DNA of 64,000 nt from Dyadobacter sp. NIV53 (lineage in GTDB: Bacteria; Bacteroidota; Bacteroidia; Cytophagales; Spirosomataceae): NCBI RefSeq assembly GCF_019711195.1, contig NZ_CP081299.1, forward strand, positions 5,118,501-5,182,500. The letters run 5' to 3'. This document shows, one piece after another, positions 7,912 to 17,455 of this stretch. The position numbers were made by a program, and so were the translations under genes. The notes under the pieces are model-generated. The model was given only the letters and a program-made list of their open reading frames with translations. It did not search any database and was not told the origin of the DNA. Position 1 is the stretch's first letter. Each line of letters opens with the position of its first letter.

Positions 7912-9276
7912 CTATAAGAGGTGCTTCCAGATCACATCATAAACATCAACTCCTTCAATAGAGTCTTTGTTTAAGGGCTGATCGGTAATACAGATTGGAT
8001 AATATTCCGGTGAAACATTAATTCCGCCGTGAGAACCTTTTACCAATGTGGCATCCAAAGGAATCACATCCATCAGATAGCGGAATCCCATTAATTTCCT
8101 GGCAAGTTTGTAACCTGCTCTTAGTTTAATCAACGGGTTTTTTGGATCCATAAACATCTCAACCGGATCATAGCCTGGCTTGCGGTGAATATCCACCAGA
8201 TGGGCATAATCTGGTGCTTTCTTATCATCAAACCAATAATAATAGGTAAACCAACTATTAGGATTTGCAACAGCAACGAGGTCTCCCGAACGTTCGTGAT
8301 CCAGATGATATGCTTTCTGCTCTTTTTTGTCCAGAACCAAGTCAATACCGGGTGTTTCAAGAAGCAGTTTTTTTACTTTTTCCTTTACCGTAGGATCATT
8401 CAGATAAATATGGGCAATCTGATGATCCGAAGAGGCAAATGCTTTGGAAGCACCCGGATCAAGCAGTTCGTACCAACGCTCATTACGAACAGAAATTAAT
8501 CCTTCTTCTCTTAAGATCCGGTTAATATGGATTGGGTTATTCACCGGATTTATTCCGTATTCCGAAAGCAGGATAATCTTCGCCTTTTTTGCTTCATAAA
8601 AGTTTACCAGCTCTTCTACCACCTTGTCGATTTCTGCGAGCTCTGGTTTGATCTTTTCAAAATCAGGGCCAAATTTTTGCAGGCAATAGTCAAGATGTGG
8701 CAAATATATTAATGTAAGCGTCGGATTGTGTTTGTTATCCACCCACATGGAAGCATCCGAGATCCATTTGGTCGATTTAATATTTGCATTGGGCCCCCAA
8801 AAGCTAAACAACGGAAATTGTCCCAGATCTTTTTGGAGTTCATCCCTCAATTCGGGCGGAAACGCATAACAATCCGGCGCCTTCACACCATCTGCATGAT
8901 ACTGAGGCCTCGGAGTTACAGAATAATCGGCGGTAGAATACATGTTATACCACCAGAACATTTTTGAACACGTAAATTTCGGGTCAAGCTTTTTGGCGGC
9001 ATCCCAGATTTTATCACCTTTTACCAATTTGTTGGATTGTTTCCAGAATTTGATTTCGGAATCATCCCTGTCATACCACCCATTGCCAACAATTCCATGT
9101 TCTGCCGGCCATTTTCCTGTAATATAAGTACTTTGTGCTGTAGTAGTTACAGCTGGAAGAACTGGTTTAATGGGCGTTAAATGATGTTTTTGTAAATAAC
9201 TTTGTAAAAATGGAGTATGTTCTCCAATAAGATTGGCGCTAAGACCTACAATATCAATAACAACTGTTTTGTTCAT
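7912..9276 (-). CDS. eboF: EboF: alkaline-phosphatase-superfamily phosphodiesterase
   Basis: 454 residues of the type I phosphodiesterase / nucleotide pyrophosphatase family. The start VIDIVGLSANL matches the metal-binding strand. The nucleophile region TTTAQSTYITGKWPAEHGIVGNGW is present at about residues 44-67, and later metal-ligand stretches (LPHLDY, ASSDHQIAH, KGSHGG) are also visible. No signal peptide is seen, so it is probably cytoplasmic. As last gene of the ebo cluster it lies 36 bases after eboE. In cyanobacteria the ebo cluster is needed for moving a scytonemin precursor to the periplasm; the substrate here is unknown. Confidence 0.9.
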   Translation of the reverse strand: MNKTVVIDIVGLSANLIGEHTPFLQSYLQKHHLTPIKPVLPAVTTTAQSTYITGKWPAEHGIVGNGWYDRDDSEIKFWKQSNKLVKGDKIWDAAKKLDPKFTCSKMFWWYNMYSTADYSVTPRPQYHADGVKAPDCYAFPPELRDELQKDLGQFPLFSFWGPNANIKSTKWISDASMWVDNKHNPTLTLIYLPHLDYCLQKFGPDFEKIKPELAEIDKVVEELVNFYEAKKAKIILLSEYGINPVNNPIHINRILREEGLISVRNERWYELLDPGASKAFASSDHQIAHIYLNDPTVKEKVKKLLLETPGIDLVLDKKEQKAYHLDHERSGDLVAVANPNSWFTYYYWFDDKKAPDYAHLVDIHRKPGYDPVEMFMDPKNPLIKLRAGYKLARKLMGFRYLMDVIPLDATLVKGSHGGINVSPEYYPICITDQPLNKDSIEGVDVYDVIWKHLL

Positions 9277-9312
9277 AAATATTTTCTTTAGAACTTATCT
9301 GCTCCTGACATT

Positions 9313-10536
9313 TTAAGCAGTTATTTCATCCAATAAAGGTTTGTCCAATATTTGCTGAACCCATTGCATTTCTCTCACAATTGACTCTCCGATTGGTTTT
9401 TGCATATCTTCAGGAAGAACTCCCCAAGTATAAGTTTCGACTTCAAGAAAAGTTGAAAAAGGTTTTTTCTGATGAATGGCCAGTGTTTTTACAATATCAC
9501 TTTGTGTTGAATCGAGTACGCCGTAAGAAGCAATGAATAAAGGAACATGAAAATGAATCCGCCATTCCTCCTGATTTTCATTCCAGCCTTCCAAAGCTTC
9601 GGGCAGATCAGGATAATGTGTCTGGCTTTGATCCGAATTTCGCGTTACTACCTGATGTAAATACACGGGCTCATCAAAAGTTTCGATTGCTTTACGTTTG
9701 ATTTCTTTGTTGGAAGAAAAATCAATTTTAAGCGCAGAACTGATCTGGATACGGCCTACTTTGATACCCGTTTCTATAAGTGATTTTAATATATTTTCGG
9801 GTTCTTCAAAAGCCACGGCGGCATGACAAATATCATAACACAGCTGAATATGGTCGAAAATGATTGTTTTGCTATCGTCGTCAGAAATAGCATATCTTTC
9901 GCTCAGATATGAAGTCCCGGTTGGCAAAAGAACATCACGGTACCAGTTTACAAAATCCACAGTATTGTCAAGAATTCCATCCGGTTCGGGCTCAATATCA
10001 AGATGTACCAATATTCCTGTTTCTTCTTTTATCAGAATTAATTCGTCCAGTAATATCAGGATATTGGTGGTAGCATCCTGAATGGCGTTCTGCTTTTGAT
10101 CTTCGTTTTTCCACCACAAACGATAGGAGAGAGGCGGGGTAGAAACGCCGCCTTCCATACCATCTGGAAGTAATTGGGATAAAATCCGGAAGAGCCTGAT
10201 TGTATAATCAAGCCGGTCGTTTGTAGTCCAGTCGGGTGTGTGAACATCTCCTTTTACAATGGTATTATGAAAACCGCCGTAAGGAAAACCATTTATCACA
10301 AAAACATAGATATCTTCTTCCTGGAGCCACTTTTTAAACCCGGCAATTCTTTCAGGTTTAACAAGTTCAACAGATGCGTCATTGGCAATTCTTAAACCTA
10401 AACCAAACGGTTTGTCCGGAGAAAGCTGTTGTTTGATATATGGTAAATTTTCCCTGAGTTCCTTAAAGTGATCGTCCCATTTTTCTCCGGGATGAATATT
10501 ACTGCAATAAGTTAAATGACCATAAGGAGTGTTCAT
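9313..10536 (-). CDS. eboE: EboE: TIM-barrel metabolite traffic protein
   Basis: 407 residues resembling the xylose-isomerase-like TIM-barrel superfamily (VHLDIEPEPDGIL, CYDICHAAVAFE and GRIQISSALK are barrel strands with likely metal ligands Glu, Asp, His). It matches the EboE member of the ebo cluster in size, motifs and position between eboD and eboF. No signal peptide. Its reaction is not established; it may isomerise or trap a sugar-like intermediate made by EboD. The gap to eboD upstream is 76 bases of low-complexity A/G-rich sequence. Confidence 0.9.
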   Translation of the reverse strand: MNTPYGHLTYCSNIHPGEKWDDHFKELRENLPYIKQQLSPDKPFGLGLRIANDASVELVKPERIAGFKKWLQEEDIYVFVINGFPYGGFHNTIVKGDVHTPDWTTNDRLDYTIRLFRILSQLLPDGMEGGVSTPPLSYRLWWKNEDQKQNAIQDATTNILILLDELILIKEETGILVHLDIEPEPDGILDNTVDFVNWYRDVLLPTGTSYLSERYAISDDDSKTIIFDHIQLCYDICHAAVAFEEPENILKSLIETGIKVGRIQISSALKIDFSSNKEIKRKAIETFDEPVYLHQVVTRNSDQSQTHYPDLPEALEGWNENQEEWRIHFHVPLFIASYGVLDSTQSDIVKTLAIHQKKPFSTFLEVETYTWGVLPEDMQKPIGESIVREMQWVQQILDKPLLDEITA

Positions 10537-10612
10537 GGGTTGAGAGAAAAAGGTTAAAAGGTAAAGGGCTAAAAAGGTAAATGGCTGATTTAGAGATAAT
10601 TATTAATTTAAT

Positions 10613-11803
10613 CTAAATATTTGCATCCTCCGCGGTTAAATTAATATTCATTGTTTCCAGGTAATCTACTGAACTCACAATTACCTCTGCATCCAATTCA
10701 TGCACTTCTACTCCTTTGCCGATTTTCTCTAAAAGCATAATAGTAAGCCTTCCACCTAAATGCTCGCGGAATTCGTGCAACCCATTTCTGAGATTGATCT
10801 TATCATTTTCTGCCAGTTTCGGGTGATAAAGTTCAAAACCAAGTTTAATCAGAACATCCAGAATCCGATGCAGGTCTGACTCAGGAAGCATACCAATTTT
10901 TGCTGCATAAACGCAATCCAGGGCAATTCCTATTGCCACGGCTTCTCCATGGCGTACTTCAAAATGTGTCAGGTATTCGAGTTTGTGCGCTGCCCAGTGT
11001 CCAAAATCAAGCGGGCGTGAGGAGCCGAATTCAAAGGGATCGCCTCCGCCGATATGTTCCGTATGCATTTCAGCACAACGATGAATGAGATAAGCCATTG
11101 CTGTTTCGTCACGATGGGCAAGTGCAAGGGTATTTTCTTCAATCCAGTTGAAAAAAGAAACATCTTTGATCAGAGCAACTTTAATGGCTTCGGCAATTCC
11201 GGCGCGCCAGTCGCGGTCATCCAGGGTTTTTAGCAATGAAAGATCGTTGAATACTGCAACTGGCGGTGCAAAGGTGCCAAGGAAGTTTTTCTTGCCATGA
11301 AAATTGATACCATTTTTAACACCAACACCTGAGTCATTCTGTGAAAGTACAGTTGTCGGAATCCTGATCAGCTTGATACCACGATGAGATACGGCAGCTG
11401 CATAACCAACCAAATCCAGAACGGCTCCACCACCAATTCCAATTACGAAAGAATGACGGTCAATTCCATGTATATCTACGGATTTTGCCAGTTTTTCAAA
11501 AAGATCAGGATCATTTTTTGAAGCTTCCCCACCCGGTACAACTATTATTTCCGATGCAAGACTGATATGCTGAATATATTGCGAAAAGTATGATTTAATG
11601 TCTTGGGTAAGTGTTGGGTGATGCTTTAAAAAGCCAGCATCTACTATTACCAAAGCTTTACGCTGAAAGCCCTGCTCGGTATAGTTACTAAAAAAGTCTT
11701 TCAGAATAACGTTGTTCTGATCAAATATGTCGTGAGTAAAGAAGATAGAATAATTGTATTCTATCTGAAAACGTTGTTTTATGGTTTGCATTGAAATAGG
11801 CAT
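10613..11803 (-). CDS. eboD: EboD: 3-dehydroquinate-synthase-like protein
   Basis: 396 residues of the dehydroquinate synthase fold. The NAD-binding IGIGGGAVLDLVGYAAAVSHRG and the following PTTVLSQNDSGVGVKNGIN and GIAEAIKVALIKD blocks are plain, and the zinc-ligand region (FGHWAAHKLE, RHGEAVAIGIALD) is retained. Genuine AroB proteins are about 350 aa and belong to the shikimate pathway. The extra N-terminus and the ebo context identify this as EboD, probably acting on a different sugar phosphate. A 179-bp gap separates it from eboC on the same strand. Confidence 0.9.
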   Translation of the reverse strand: MPISMQTIKQRFQIEYNYSIFFTHDIFDQNNVILKDFFSNYTEQGFQRKALVIVDAGFLKHHPTLTQDIKSYFSQYIQHISLASEIIVVPGGEASKNDPDLFEKLAKSVDIHGIDRHSFVIGIGGGAVLDLVGYAAAVSHRGIKLIRIPTTVLSQNDSGVGVKNGINFHGKKNFLGTFAPPVAVFNDLSLLKTLDDRDWRAGIAEAIKVALIKDVSFFNWIEENTLALAHRDETAMAYLIHRCAEMHTEHIGGGDPFEFGSSRPLDFGHWAAHKLEYLTHFEVRHGEAVAIGIALDCVYAAKIGMLPESDLHRILDVLIKLGFELYHPKLAENDKINLRNGLHEFREHLGGRLTIMLLEKIGKGVEVHELDAEVIVSSVDYLETMNINLTAEDANI

Positions 11804-11982
11804 TAGACACCAACTAAAAGGGTTAATATATTTACTATAACGCTGAAAAGAGAGGTTTTTAACATAACCTCATAAATTTATCTGAATTATAATCTTATTC
11901 TAATCAAGACTTACTTTTTGGAGAATACCATTAGTCCGCTTAATTAGAAAATAGTAATTACAGCTTTCAATTATCAAAAGCC

Positions 11983-12852
11983 CTATGTAACTGCAAAAAC
12001 CCGTGCCAAAAGTATGGATAACGGCAACAATGTCAGAACTAAAAGAGCTAACGGCCATAGCCCGAATGCGACACACCAGGAAGCATTCATGACAATCAAA
12101 GAAATAACTCCTGCTTTCACAGCTTTTCCAATCAGCGGGCCGATGGGGTTTTGAATTGCATTCCACAATGGTCGGCCAATAAGCCATGCATGAAGGATTA
12201 CAAACGGGATGGTAAAGAGTATGTTTCCATGTTGTTGGGAAATTACGAGTTGAATGGCCAAAACGATTAGATAAAGTAATGCAGCAATGTAAAGCGTTCT
12301 TCTTTTGCCGCCATGTACTTCATCCTGACTAATCATTGTAATAGCGAAGATATAGGCAATTGGTAATAAAGCAATCAATCCCCACTTTTCAATTGATTCG
12401 GGTAATACACTCATTCCCAGTATCAGATTTCCACCACGGCACATTCCCATTGTCAGCGGACCGAGAAAAGCATGGTGTTTGGCAAAGCGATTATAAATTA
12501 CTGTAAGCAAAGCAATTGTGATAGCTATGAGACCGCTTTCAAGGCTAAACATAGCAGCTGACAGTATTCCCAGAAACAATAAAGAAATTCCCATTACAGC
12601 AGCAACTTTCAAAGGAACATTACCGCTCGGAATTGGTCTTTCCGGTCGTTCAATACTGTCTAATTTTGCATCGAAAACATCGTTCATCACTACTCCTCCT
12701 GCATATAAGCCCAGTGTCGAAAGAAGAAGATAAGTGGGTTGAAAGCTTGAAAATGTAAATTGTGCAATAGCCATCCCGGCCAGTATGTCTGCAATGGCGG
12801 TAACTAGATTGGCCGGACGTGTAAGCTGAAGATAAGGTTTTAGGCTACTCAC
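11983..12852 (-). CDS. eboC: EboC: UbiA-family prenyltransferase
   Basis: 289 residues, about nine membrane helices. The first Asp-rich motif is clear (NDVFDAKLDSIERPERPIPSG, about residues 57-77). The second is degenerate (SQDEVHGGKRRT). UbiA enzymes attach polyprenyl chains to aromatic or sugar acceptors at the inner membrane; in the ebo cluster EboC is the integral-membrane component. It starts with GTG at 12852, one base after the eboB stop codon, so translation is probably coupled. No alternative ATG fits the conserved start. Confidence 0.92.
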   Translation of the reverse strand: MSSLKPYLQLTRPANLVTAIADILAGMAIAQFTFSSFQPTYLLLSTLGLYAGGVVMNDVFDAKLDSIERPERPIPSGNVPLKVAAVMGISLLFLGILSAAMFSLESGLIAITIALLTVIYNRFAKHHAFLGPLTMGMCRGGNLILGMSVLPESIEKWGLIALLPIAYIFAITMISQDEVHGGKRRTLYIAALLYLIVLAIQLVISQQHGNILFTIPFVILHAWLIGRPLWNAIQNPIGPLIGKAVKAGVISLIVMNASWCVAFGLWPLALLVLTLLPLSILLARVFAVT

Positions 12853-12853
12853 T

Positions 12854-13879
12854 TTATTGGATTAATAATGAATTTTTAGCTGGCGCGGGCTGCTGTCCTC
12901 CACGCAAAATAGAATTTCCATGAAATTTGGCTGAATGATCACTTTCCATACCATCTTCAAAATCGGTAACATCAATTTGTCCGCTTTTTCCAAAGGCATC
13001 AATAGCATTCTGATAGGTTACGAGTTTGATGGATTCATTTGTAATCCCTCTCATTTTCATTAAAGCTGCTGTTTTTGGAATGGCCAGCGGATCTGAAATT
13101 CCCCAGTCAGCTGCCGAATTAATCATAATTCGTTCAGGGCCGTATTGTTCAACTACTTTTACCATCCGTTCATTTCCCATTTTTGTAAATGGGTAAATGG
13201 TAAATCCTGCCCAAAATCCTTTATCCAAAACACTTTTTACCGTTTCTTCATTATTGTGGTCAACAATAACCCAGGAAGGATCAAGCCCGTGTTCAAGTGC
13301 AATGGCCATACTTCGTTCCGTGCCTTTCTTTTTGTCACGGTGTGGTGTATGTATCTGCACAGGAAGATTCGCCTTTTTTGCCAGCTCCAATTGCAGGCGA
13401 TAATATTTTTCTTCAGCAGGGGTCTGGTCATCGAAACCTATTTCACCAATACCAACAACTCCTTCTTTATAAATATACAATGGCAAAATCTCCATGACCT
13501 GCTCAGCCAAAGGTTCATTATTGGCTTCACGGGAATTAAGGCCCATGGTGCAGTAATGTTTAATTCCAAACTGGGAAGAACGGAACCTTTCCCAACCTAC
13601 CAGGCTGCTGTAATAATCCTTAAAACTGGAAAGTCCGGTCCGTGGCTGCCCAACCCAGAATGCAGGCTCTATAAGTGCTACAATACCAGCCTGATACATA
13701 GCCTGGTAATCGTCCGTAGTACGGGAAACCATGTGGATATGCGGATCAAAAAACCGCATTCCTTTTATCAGTTCATTATACTCGCTCCATGTTATATCGG
13801 TATGTGCGGGTGTATTTCCATCGTCACTATCTTCAAAGTGGGAAGGATTTTGAGTTGTTTCGTTATGGTTGAGGCACAT
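12854..13879 (-). CDS. eboB: EboB: TatD-family metal-dependent hydrolase
   Basis: 341 residues of the TatD amidohydrolase fold. Metal-binding positions are visible: FFDPHIHM (about residues 43-50), GIGEIGFDD, HTPHRDKK and VIVDHNNEE. TatD proteins are nucleases or hydrolases; EboB is a distinct branch of unknown substrate. The predicted start overlaps eboA by 17 bases, and the first 25 residues are poorly ordered, so a later start is possible. It is the second gene of the ebo cluster. Confidence 0.9.
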   Translation of the reverse strand: MCLNHNETTQNPSHFEDSDDGNTPAHTDITWSEYNELIKGMRFFDPHIHMVSRTTDDYQAMYQAGIVALIEPAFWVGQPRTGLSSFKDYYSSLVGWERFRSSQFGIKHYCTMGLNSREANNEPLAEQVMEILPLYIYKEGVVGIGEIGFDDQTPAEEKYYRLQLELAKKANLPVQIHTPHRDKKKGTERSMAIALEHGLDPSWVIVDHNNEETVKSVLDKGFWAGFTIYPFTKMGNERMVKVVEQYGPERIMINSAADWGISDPLAIPKTAALMKMRGITNESIKLVTYQNAIDAFGKSGQIDVTDFEDGMESDHSAKFHGNSILRGGQQPAPAKNSLLIQ

Positions 13880-14741
13880 AGGTGTTTAGGTCTGTGGTTT
13901 CAAGATCAGTCCATGTCAGTTTGCCGGAAGCAACAGACTTTTGCAGTTCCGGATAATTGGAAATGAGTTCAATGGCAGGTTTATAACCTGATTCAAAGCT
14001 CGCAATTGCTGCTGCCTGTTGATTTGGTACATATCTGGATTGAAGCAAATGCTGCATATCTCCTGCAATAATATCGTTCATGAAATTACTTACAAGCCTC
14101 CAGACCTGTGGGGCAACAGAACGTCCTGCTGCCCAGCGTTCATGCGCGAAATCGGAAAGGATCATAGCCAGATCTTCATTCCTCCTGCTTTCAAGCCCTT
14201 CAATAAAGTGAATTGGTTTGTCATTAAAAATGGTTTTCAATACCAGCTGATTCCAAGCCTGTTCACTGAAATATCTGGCAGGGAACGGATTATGTAAAGC
14301 AATAGCATCAAATACAAAACCCATGTTGGAACGTACCGCATCAGTTGCCCTGAATAGCCACTCATCAGGATAGGATAAAAGGGGAAGAGCAGAATAGAGC
14401 GCAACCAGCTCATTCATTTCGGCAGTATCAAAGAGTGTCGATATATTTTTTACATACGTTTCTTTATCCGAAGAATCCAGCTGAGTGAGCAGCCAAACCC
14501 TGCTAAGCCGTACGAGAGACCAGTCATTTACTGAAAAGCCGGCAATTTCGGCATTCAGTTCCCAGGCTTGTTCAGGTGTAACGGTGATAATTTTTTTATG
14601 CAGATTTCTTGGAGAAGCCACAAAAGCAGTCATTAATTCCAACGGATCTGACGAGCCTTTTTGCGTGAGCCAATCCGATTCAGAAGGGGAGGTATTCTGA
14701 CTGATTACCTCCCGGATTTTTTGCTGTATAACGTCTGACAT
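13863..14741 (-). CDS. eboA: EboA-like protein, first gene of the ebo cluster
   Basis: 292 residues, largely alpha-helical, with no catalytic motif I recognise. It contains the features expected of EboA: helical repeats such as NELVALYSALPLLSYPDEWLFRATDAVRSN, then ALHNPFPARYFSEQAWNQLVLK. EboA is found only with the other ebo genes and has no known activity. The 17-base overlap with eboB marks it as the head of the operon. The 205 bases upstream should carry the promoter; no clear TAnnTTTG motif was seen there. Confidence 0.88.
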   Translation of the reverse strand: MSDVIQQKIREVISQNTSPSESDWLTQKGSSDPLELMTAFVASPRNLHKKIITVTPEQAWELNAEIAGFSVNDWSLVRLSRVWLLTQLDSSDKETYVKNISTLFDTAEMNELVALYSALPLLSYPDEWLFRATDAVRSNMGFVFDAIALHNPFPARYFSEQAWNQLVLKTIFNDKPIHFIEGLESRRNEDLAMILSDFAHERWAAGRSVAPQVWRLVSNFMNDIIAGDMQHLLQSRYVPNQQAAAIASFESGYKPAIELISNYPELQKSVASGKLTWTDLETTDLNTYVPQP

Positions 14742-14946
14742 GATAAACTAAAAAGCAATGAATTTACAAAAGTGATACAACCAGCGTAAATAATTTATGA
14801 GATGGATCATCCTTAGCTAAAACCTTAACAATTACATAAAGTTTCCATTAGCCTGTTTATAACAATTTTTCCAAAAAGTAATTCTTGTAACCGTGTGTTT
14901 ATTTGAATTTCTAAATAAAAACTAATTTCTATTATCAGTTAATTTA

Positions 14947-15576
14947 TCAAAAATCGAATTCCAGGATTTCCGGATCATTCAGCAGGTATTCTGTAACTTC
15001 CTCATGCATTTTCTGAGATCCCTGCAAAGTCCAGTTTCCTGTGATATGGCTTCCCGAGCGGTTTTGCTCTCCTCTTAAAATTTTCAGATGATTATTTTTA
15101 AAGAATTCCTCGTAATTTTTGAGAGAACTTTTGTGGTAAATACACATCAGCCTGTAATTTCTGATCTGGCTTTTGTGTCTGATGTATTTCTGGATCGGGG
15201 TCAGAATAACAAGTGAAAGTCCCGCTATAATGAAGCAGCTTAATGTAACCGCATACATTCCCGCACCAATACCCATTCCCAGCGCAGCTGTAACCCAAAC
15301 AATAGCGGCGGTGGTAATACCAACAACCCGGTTATTTTCCCTGAAAATAATTCCTGCCCCAATAAAGCCAATTCCCGTTACAATATTAGCCGCAATTCTA
15401 TCCGCATCTGAACCGATTTTTGCAGATAATATAGTAAATAACGTGGAGCCGACTGCAATCAGTATCATTGTCCTGAGCCCGGCAGATTTGCTGCGATATT
15501 CCCTTTCGGTACCAATAATAGCACCAAGCAAAAAGGAAACCAGCAGTTTGTAAATATCTTCGGTCAAAAATTCCAT
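14947..15576 (-). CDS. MgtC/SapB family membrane protein
   Basis: 209 residues. Four to five N-terminal membrane helices (residues 8-125) contain the family signature LLGAIIGTEREYRSKSAGLRTM and GIGFIGAGIIFRE. A soluble C-terminal domain of about 70 residues (from LTPIQKYI on) follows, as in the longer MgtC relatives. MgtC proteins act in low-magnesium survival and in inhibiting the F-type ATPase in pathogens; in free-living bacteria the role is less clear. No partner gene is adjacent. Confidence 0.9.
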   Translation of the reverse strand: MEFLTEDIYKLLVSFLLGAIIGTEREYRSKSAGLRTMILIAVGSTLFTILSAKIGSDADRIAANIVTGIGFIGAGIIFRENNRVVGITTAAIVWVTAALGMGIGAGMYAVTLSCFIIAGLSLVILTPIQKYIRHKSQIRNYRLMCIYHKSSLKNYEEFFKNNHLKILRGEQNRSGSHITGNWTLQGSQKMHEEVTEYLLNDPEILEFDF

Positions 15577-15605
15577 ATGAGTTGATCGGGCCTTTATTTA
15601 TTCAA

Positions 15606-15635
15606 AAGCCGGAAAGATTTAGAATCTTCCGGCTT
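15606..15635. terminator. Hairpin terminator after the DUF5618 gene
   Basis: AAGCCGGAA (15606-15614) pairs with TTCCGGCTT (15627-15635) and the stem continues inward through GATT/AATC. It lies between the DUF5618 stop (15678) and the MgtC-like start (15576), both on the minus strand. Confidence 0.75.
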
Positions 15636-15677
15636 GAGATAATTTATGGAAACAATGCTGAGCTATCATTCAGCTTT

Positions 15678-16052
15678 TCAGGCGATTGCGGTCTGATTTT
15701 CCAGCCAGCCAATAATTTTTTCAGCTTCTTCCAATCCGGTAGCAGCGAGTTCCGCACTTTTTTCGCCATCAGCCATATCCAGATAAAGTACCTGGTAAGC
15801 TGTTGTAAATGAGTTATATATTTTTTTGTCCCATTTTACCAAATGCTGTTTGTACCAGTCAACGTTTTTCAGGCCTTTGCCTTTTTTGCCCAAAAAGTCG
15901 TCAAGTGCAAATAAGATTCCGGTATAAGCCGTCTGTCCTGCTAATTTTACATATTCTGTATCCTGATAAAAGCCACCTTCTTTCAGTGCTTTTTCACGAA
16001 GAATATCTTTTGCGTCCTTAATATGGCGTTTAGCTTCGAGTATGCTATTCAT
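15678..16052 (-). CDS. DUF5618 family protein
   Basis: 124 residues, all-helical and rich in Lys/Glu. It resembles DUF5618: EAKRHIKDAKDILREKA at the start, then YVKLAGQTAYTGILFALDDFL and a DWYKQHL block. The fold looks like a small HEPN-type helical bundle, but I see no RX4-6H motif, so nuclease activity should not be assumed. A possible -7 element (TACTTTTG, complement of 16106-16113) lies 54 bases upstream. A terminator follows, so the gene is a single unit. Confidence 0.7.
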   Translation of the reverse strand: MNSILEAKRHIKDAKDILREKALKEGGFYQDTEYVKLAGQTAYTGILFALDDFLGKKGKGLKNVDWYKQHLVKWDKKIYNSFTTAYQVLYLDMADGEKSAELAATGLEEAEKIIGWLENQTAIA

Positions 16053-16165
16053 ATTGTTGATGTTATCAATTTTCTGTTCTACAATTGTCCTTTCCTAATT
16101 ACCAACAAAAGTATTGTATACATGGTGTCATATTTCAGAATATAGGAATAATATTTATATTTTCC

Positions 16166-17455
16166 TCATTTATTCATCAAATCTTCAATTTCTTCGGCTT
16201 CAATCGGAATGTGTCCCATCAGATCAATATTGCCTTCAGCAGTAATCAGAATGTTGTTTTCAAGCCGTATCCCCAGTCCTTCTTCTTTGATATAGATACC
16301 TGGCTCGCAAGTGAATACCATACCCGGTTCAAAACGACGGTACTTATTTCCAACGTCATGGATGTCCAGTCCCAGAAAATGAGACGTTCCGTGCGGAAAG
16401 TATTTTTTGTAAGCAGGCCAGTCAGGATCCTGTTTGGTTATGTCGTCCTTGGAAATGAGACCGAGGCCAATCAATTCACTTTCCATGATTTTACTGACTT
16501 CCAGATGATATTCATCCCAGATATTACCTGTTACCAGCATACTCTTTGCCGATTTGAAAACGCGTAATACCGCATCGTAAACTTCTCGCTGGCGTTTAGT
16601 GAATTTCCCGTTTACCGGAATACTTCTTGATAAATCGGAGCCGTAATTGGCATATTCGGCTGCCACGTCCAGAAGTAGCACATCACCATCATTGCACGTT
16701 CTGTCATTCTGAATATAATGCAAAACGCATGCGTTCGCGCCGGAAGCAATGATCGGCTGATATGCAAACCCTTTTGAACGGTTTATTAAAAATTCATGGA
16801 TCAGTTCAGCTTCAATTTCAAATTCCTGAACACCCGGTTTTACAAATTTCAGTAACCTTTCAAATCCCAGTTTCGTAATATCACAAGCCTTTTGCATCAA
16901 GGCTATTTCAGCAGGTTGTTTAATTGCACGGAGCTGATGCATCAGCGGAGCAAGCCTTACCAGATGATGAACCGGATATCTTTCCTTAAATTCAGCAACA
17001 AACCTTGCTTCCCGCGTCTGAACGATCGAACCGTTACGGGTATGTTCATTGGTATTGAGATAAACATGGTCAGCTTCAAAAATAATGTTGCCAAAAATAG
17101 TTTCAAACTGATGCGTCCAGTAAACATTCGTAATACCAGACACTTCCCTTGCCTGTTCCTTTGTTAGTTTTTCTCCTTCCCAAACTGCAATCAGCTCATT
17201 GGTTTCGCGCAGAAACAGCACTTCCCGGAATTTTTCGTCCGGATGGTCCGGAAAAGTAAGCAGTACAGTTTCCTCCTGGTCTACTCCGGTAAGGTAAAAT
17301 ATATCCGAGTTTTGTTTAAAACCCATTGCCCCGTCTGCATTGCTGGGCATAATGTCATTGGAATTCAAAATAACCAGCGACCTGGGCTTTAATAATTCGG
17401 TAAGCCTGAGCCTGTTTTCAACAAACAAAGATTTGTCGATGGAAGAATAACGCAT
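16166..17455 (-). CDS. Xaa-Pro aminopeptidase (M24B, aminopeptidase P)
   Basis: Releases N-terminal residues that precede proline. The N-terminal domain (about residues 1-165) is of the aminopeptidase P type. The C-terminal pita-bread domain shows all five metal ligands: two Asp in LLLDVAAEYANYGSDLSRS, His in HGTSHFLGLDIHD, Glu in TCEPGIYI and Glu in RLENN. The start at 17455 (MRYSSIDKS) gives 429 aa, the family's usual length. An upstream in-frame start at 17605 would add 50 residues unlike the family, so I reject it. Cytoplasmic, no signal peptide. Divergent from the subtilase gene. Confidence 0.93.
   Translation of the reverse strand: MRYSSIDKSLFVENRLRLTELLKPRSLVILNSNDIMPSNADGAMGFKQNSDIFYLTGVDQEETVLLTFPDHPDEKFREVLFLRETNELIAVWEGEKLTKEQAREVSGITNVYWTHQFETIFGNIIFEADHVYLNTNEHTRNGSIVQTREARFVAEFKERYPVHHLVRLAPLMHQLRAIKQPAEIALMQKACDITKLGFERLLKFVKPGVQEFEIEAELIHEFLINRSKGFAYQPIIASGANACVLHYIQNDRTCNDGDVLLLDVAAEYANYGSDLSRSIPVNGKFTKRQREVYDAVLRVFKSAKSMLVTGNIWDEYHLEVSKIMESELIGLGLISKDDITKQDPDWPAYKKYFPHGTSHFLGLDIHDVGNKYRRFEPGMVFTCEPGIYIKEEGLGIRLENNILITAEGNIDLMGHIPIEAEEIEDLMNK

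Noticed and set aside
10613..11803. eboD as aroB of the shikimate pathway
   Set aside because: Extra length, the ebo neighbours and the absence of other shikimate genes favour EboD.
13145..13966. 273-residue open frame on the plus strand, antisense to eboB
   Set aside because: It mirrors the conserved eboB/eboA coding sequence, the protein is low-complexity and aromatic-rich, and codon phase follows eboB.
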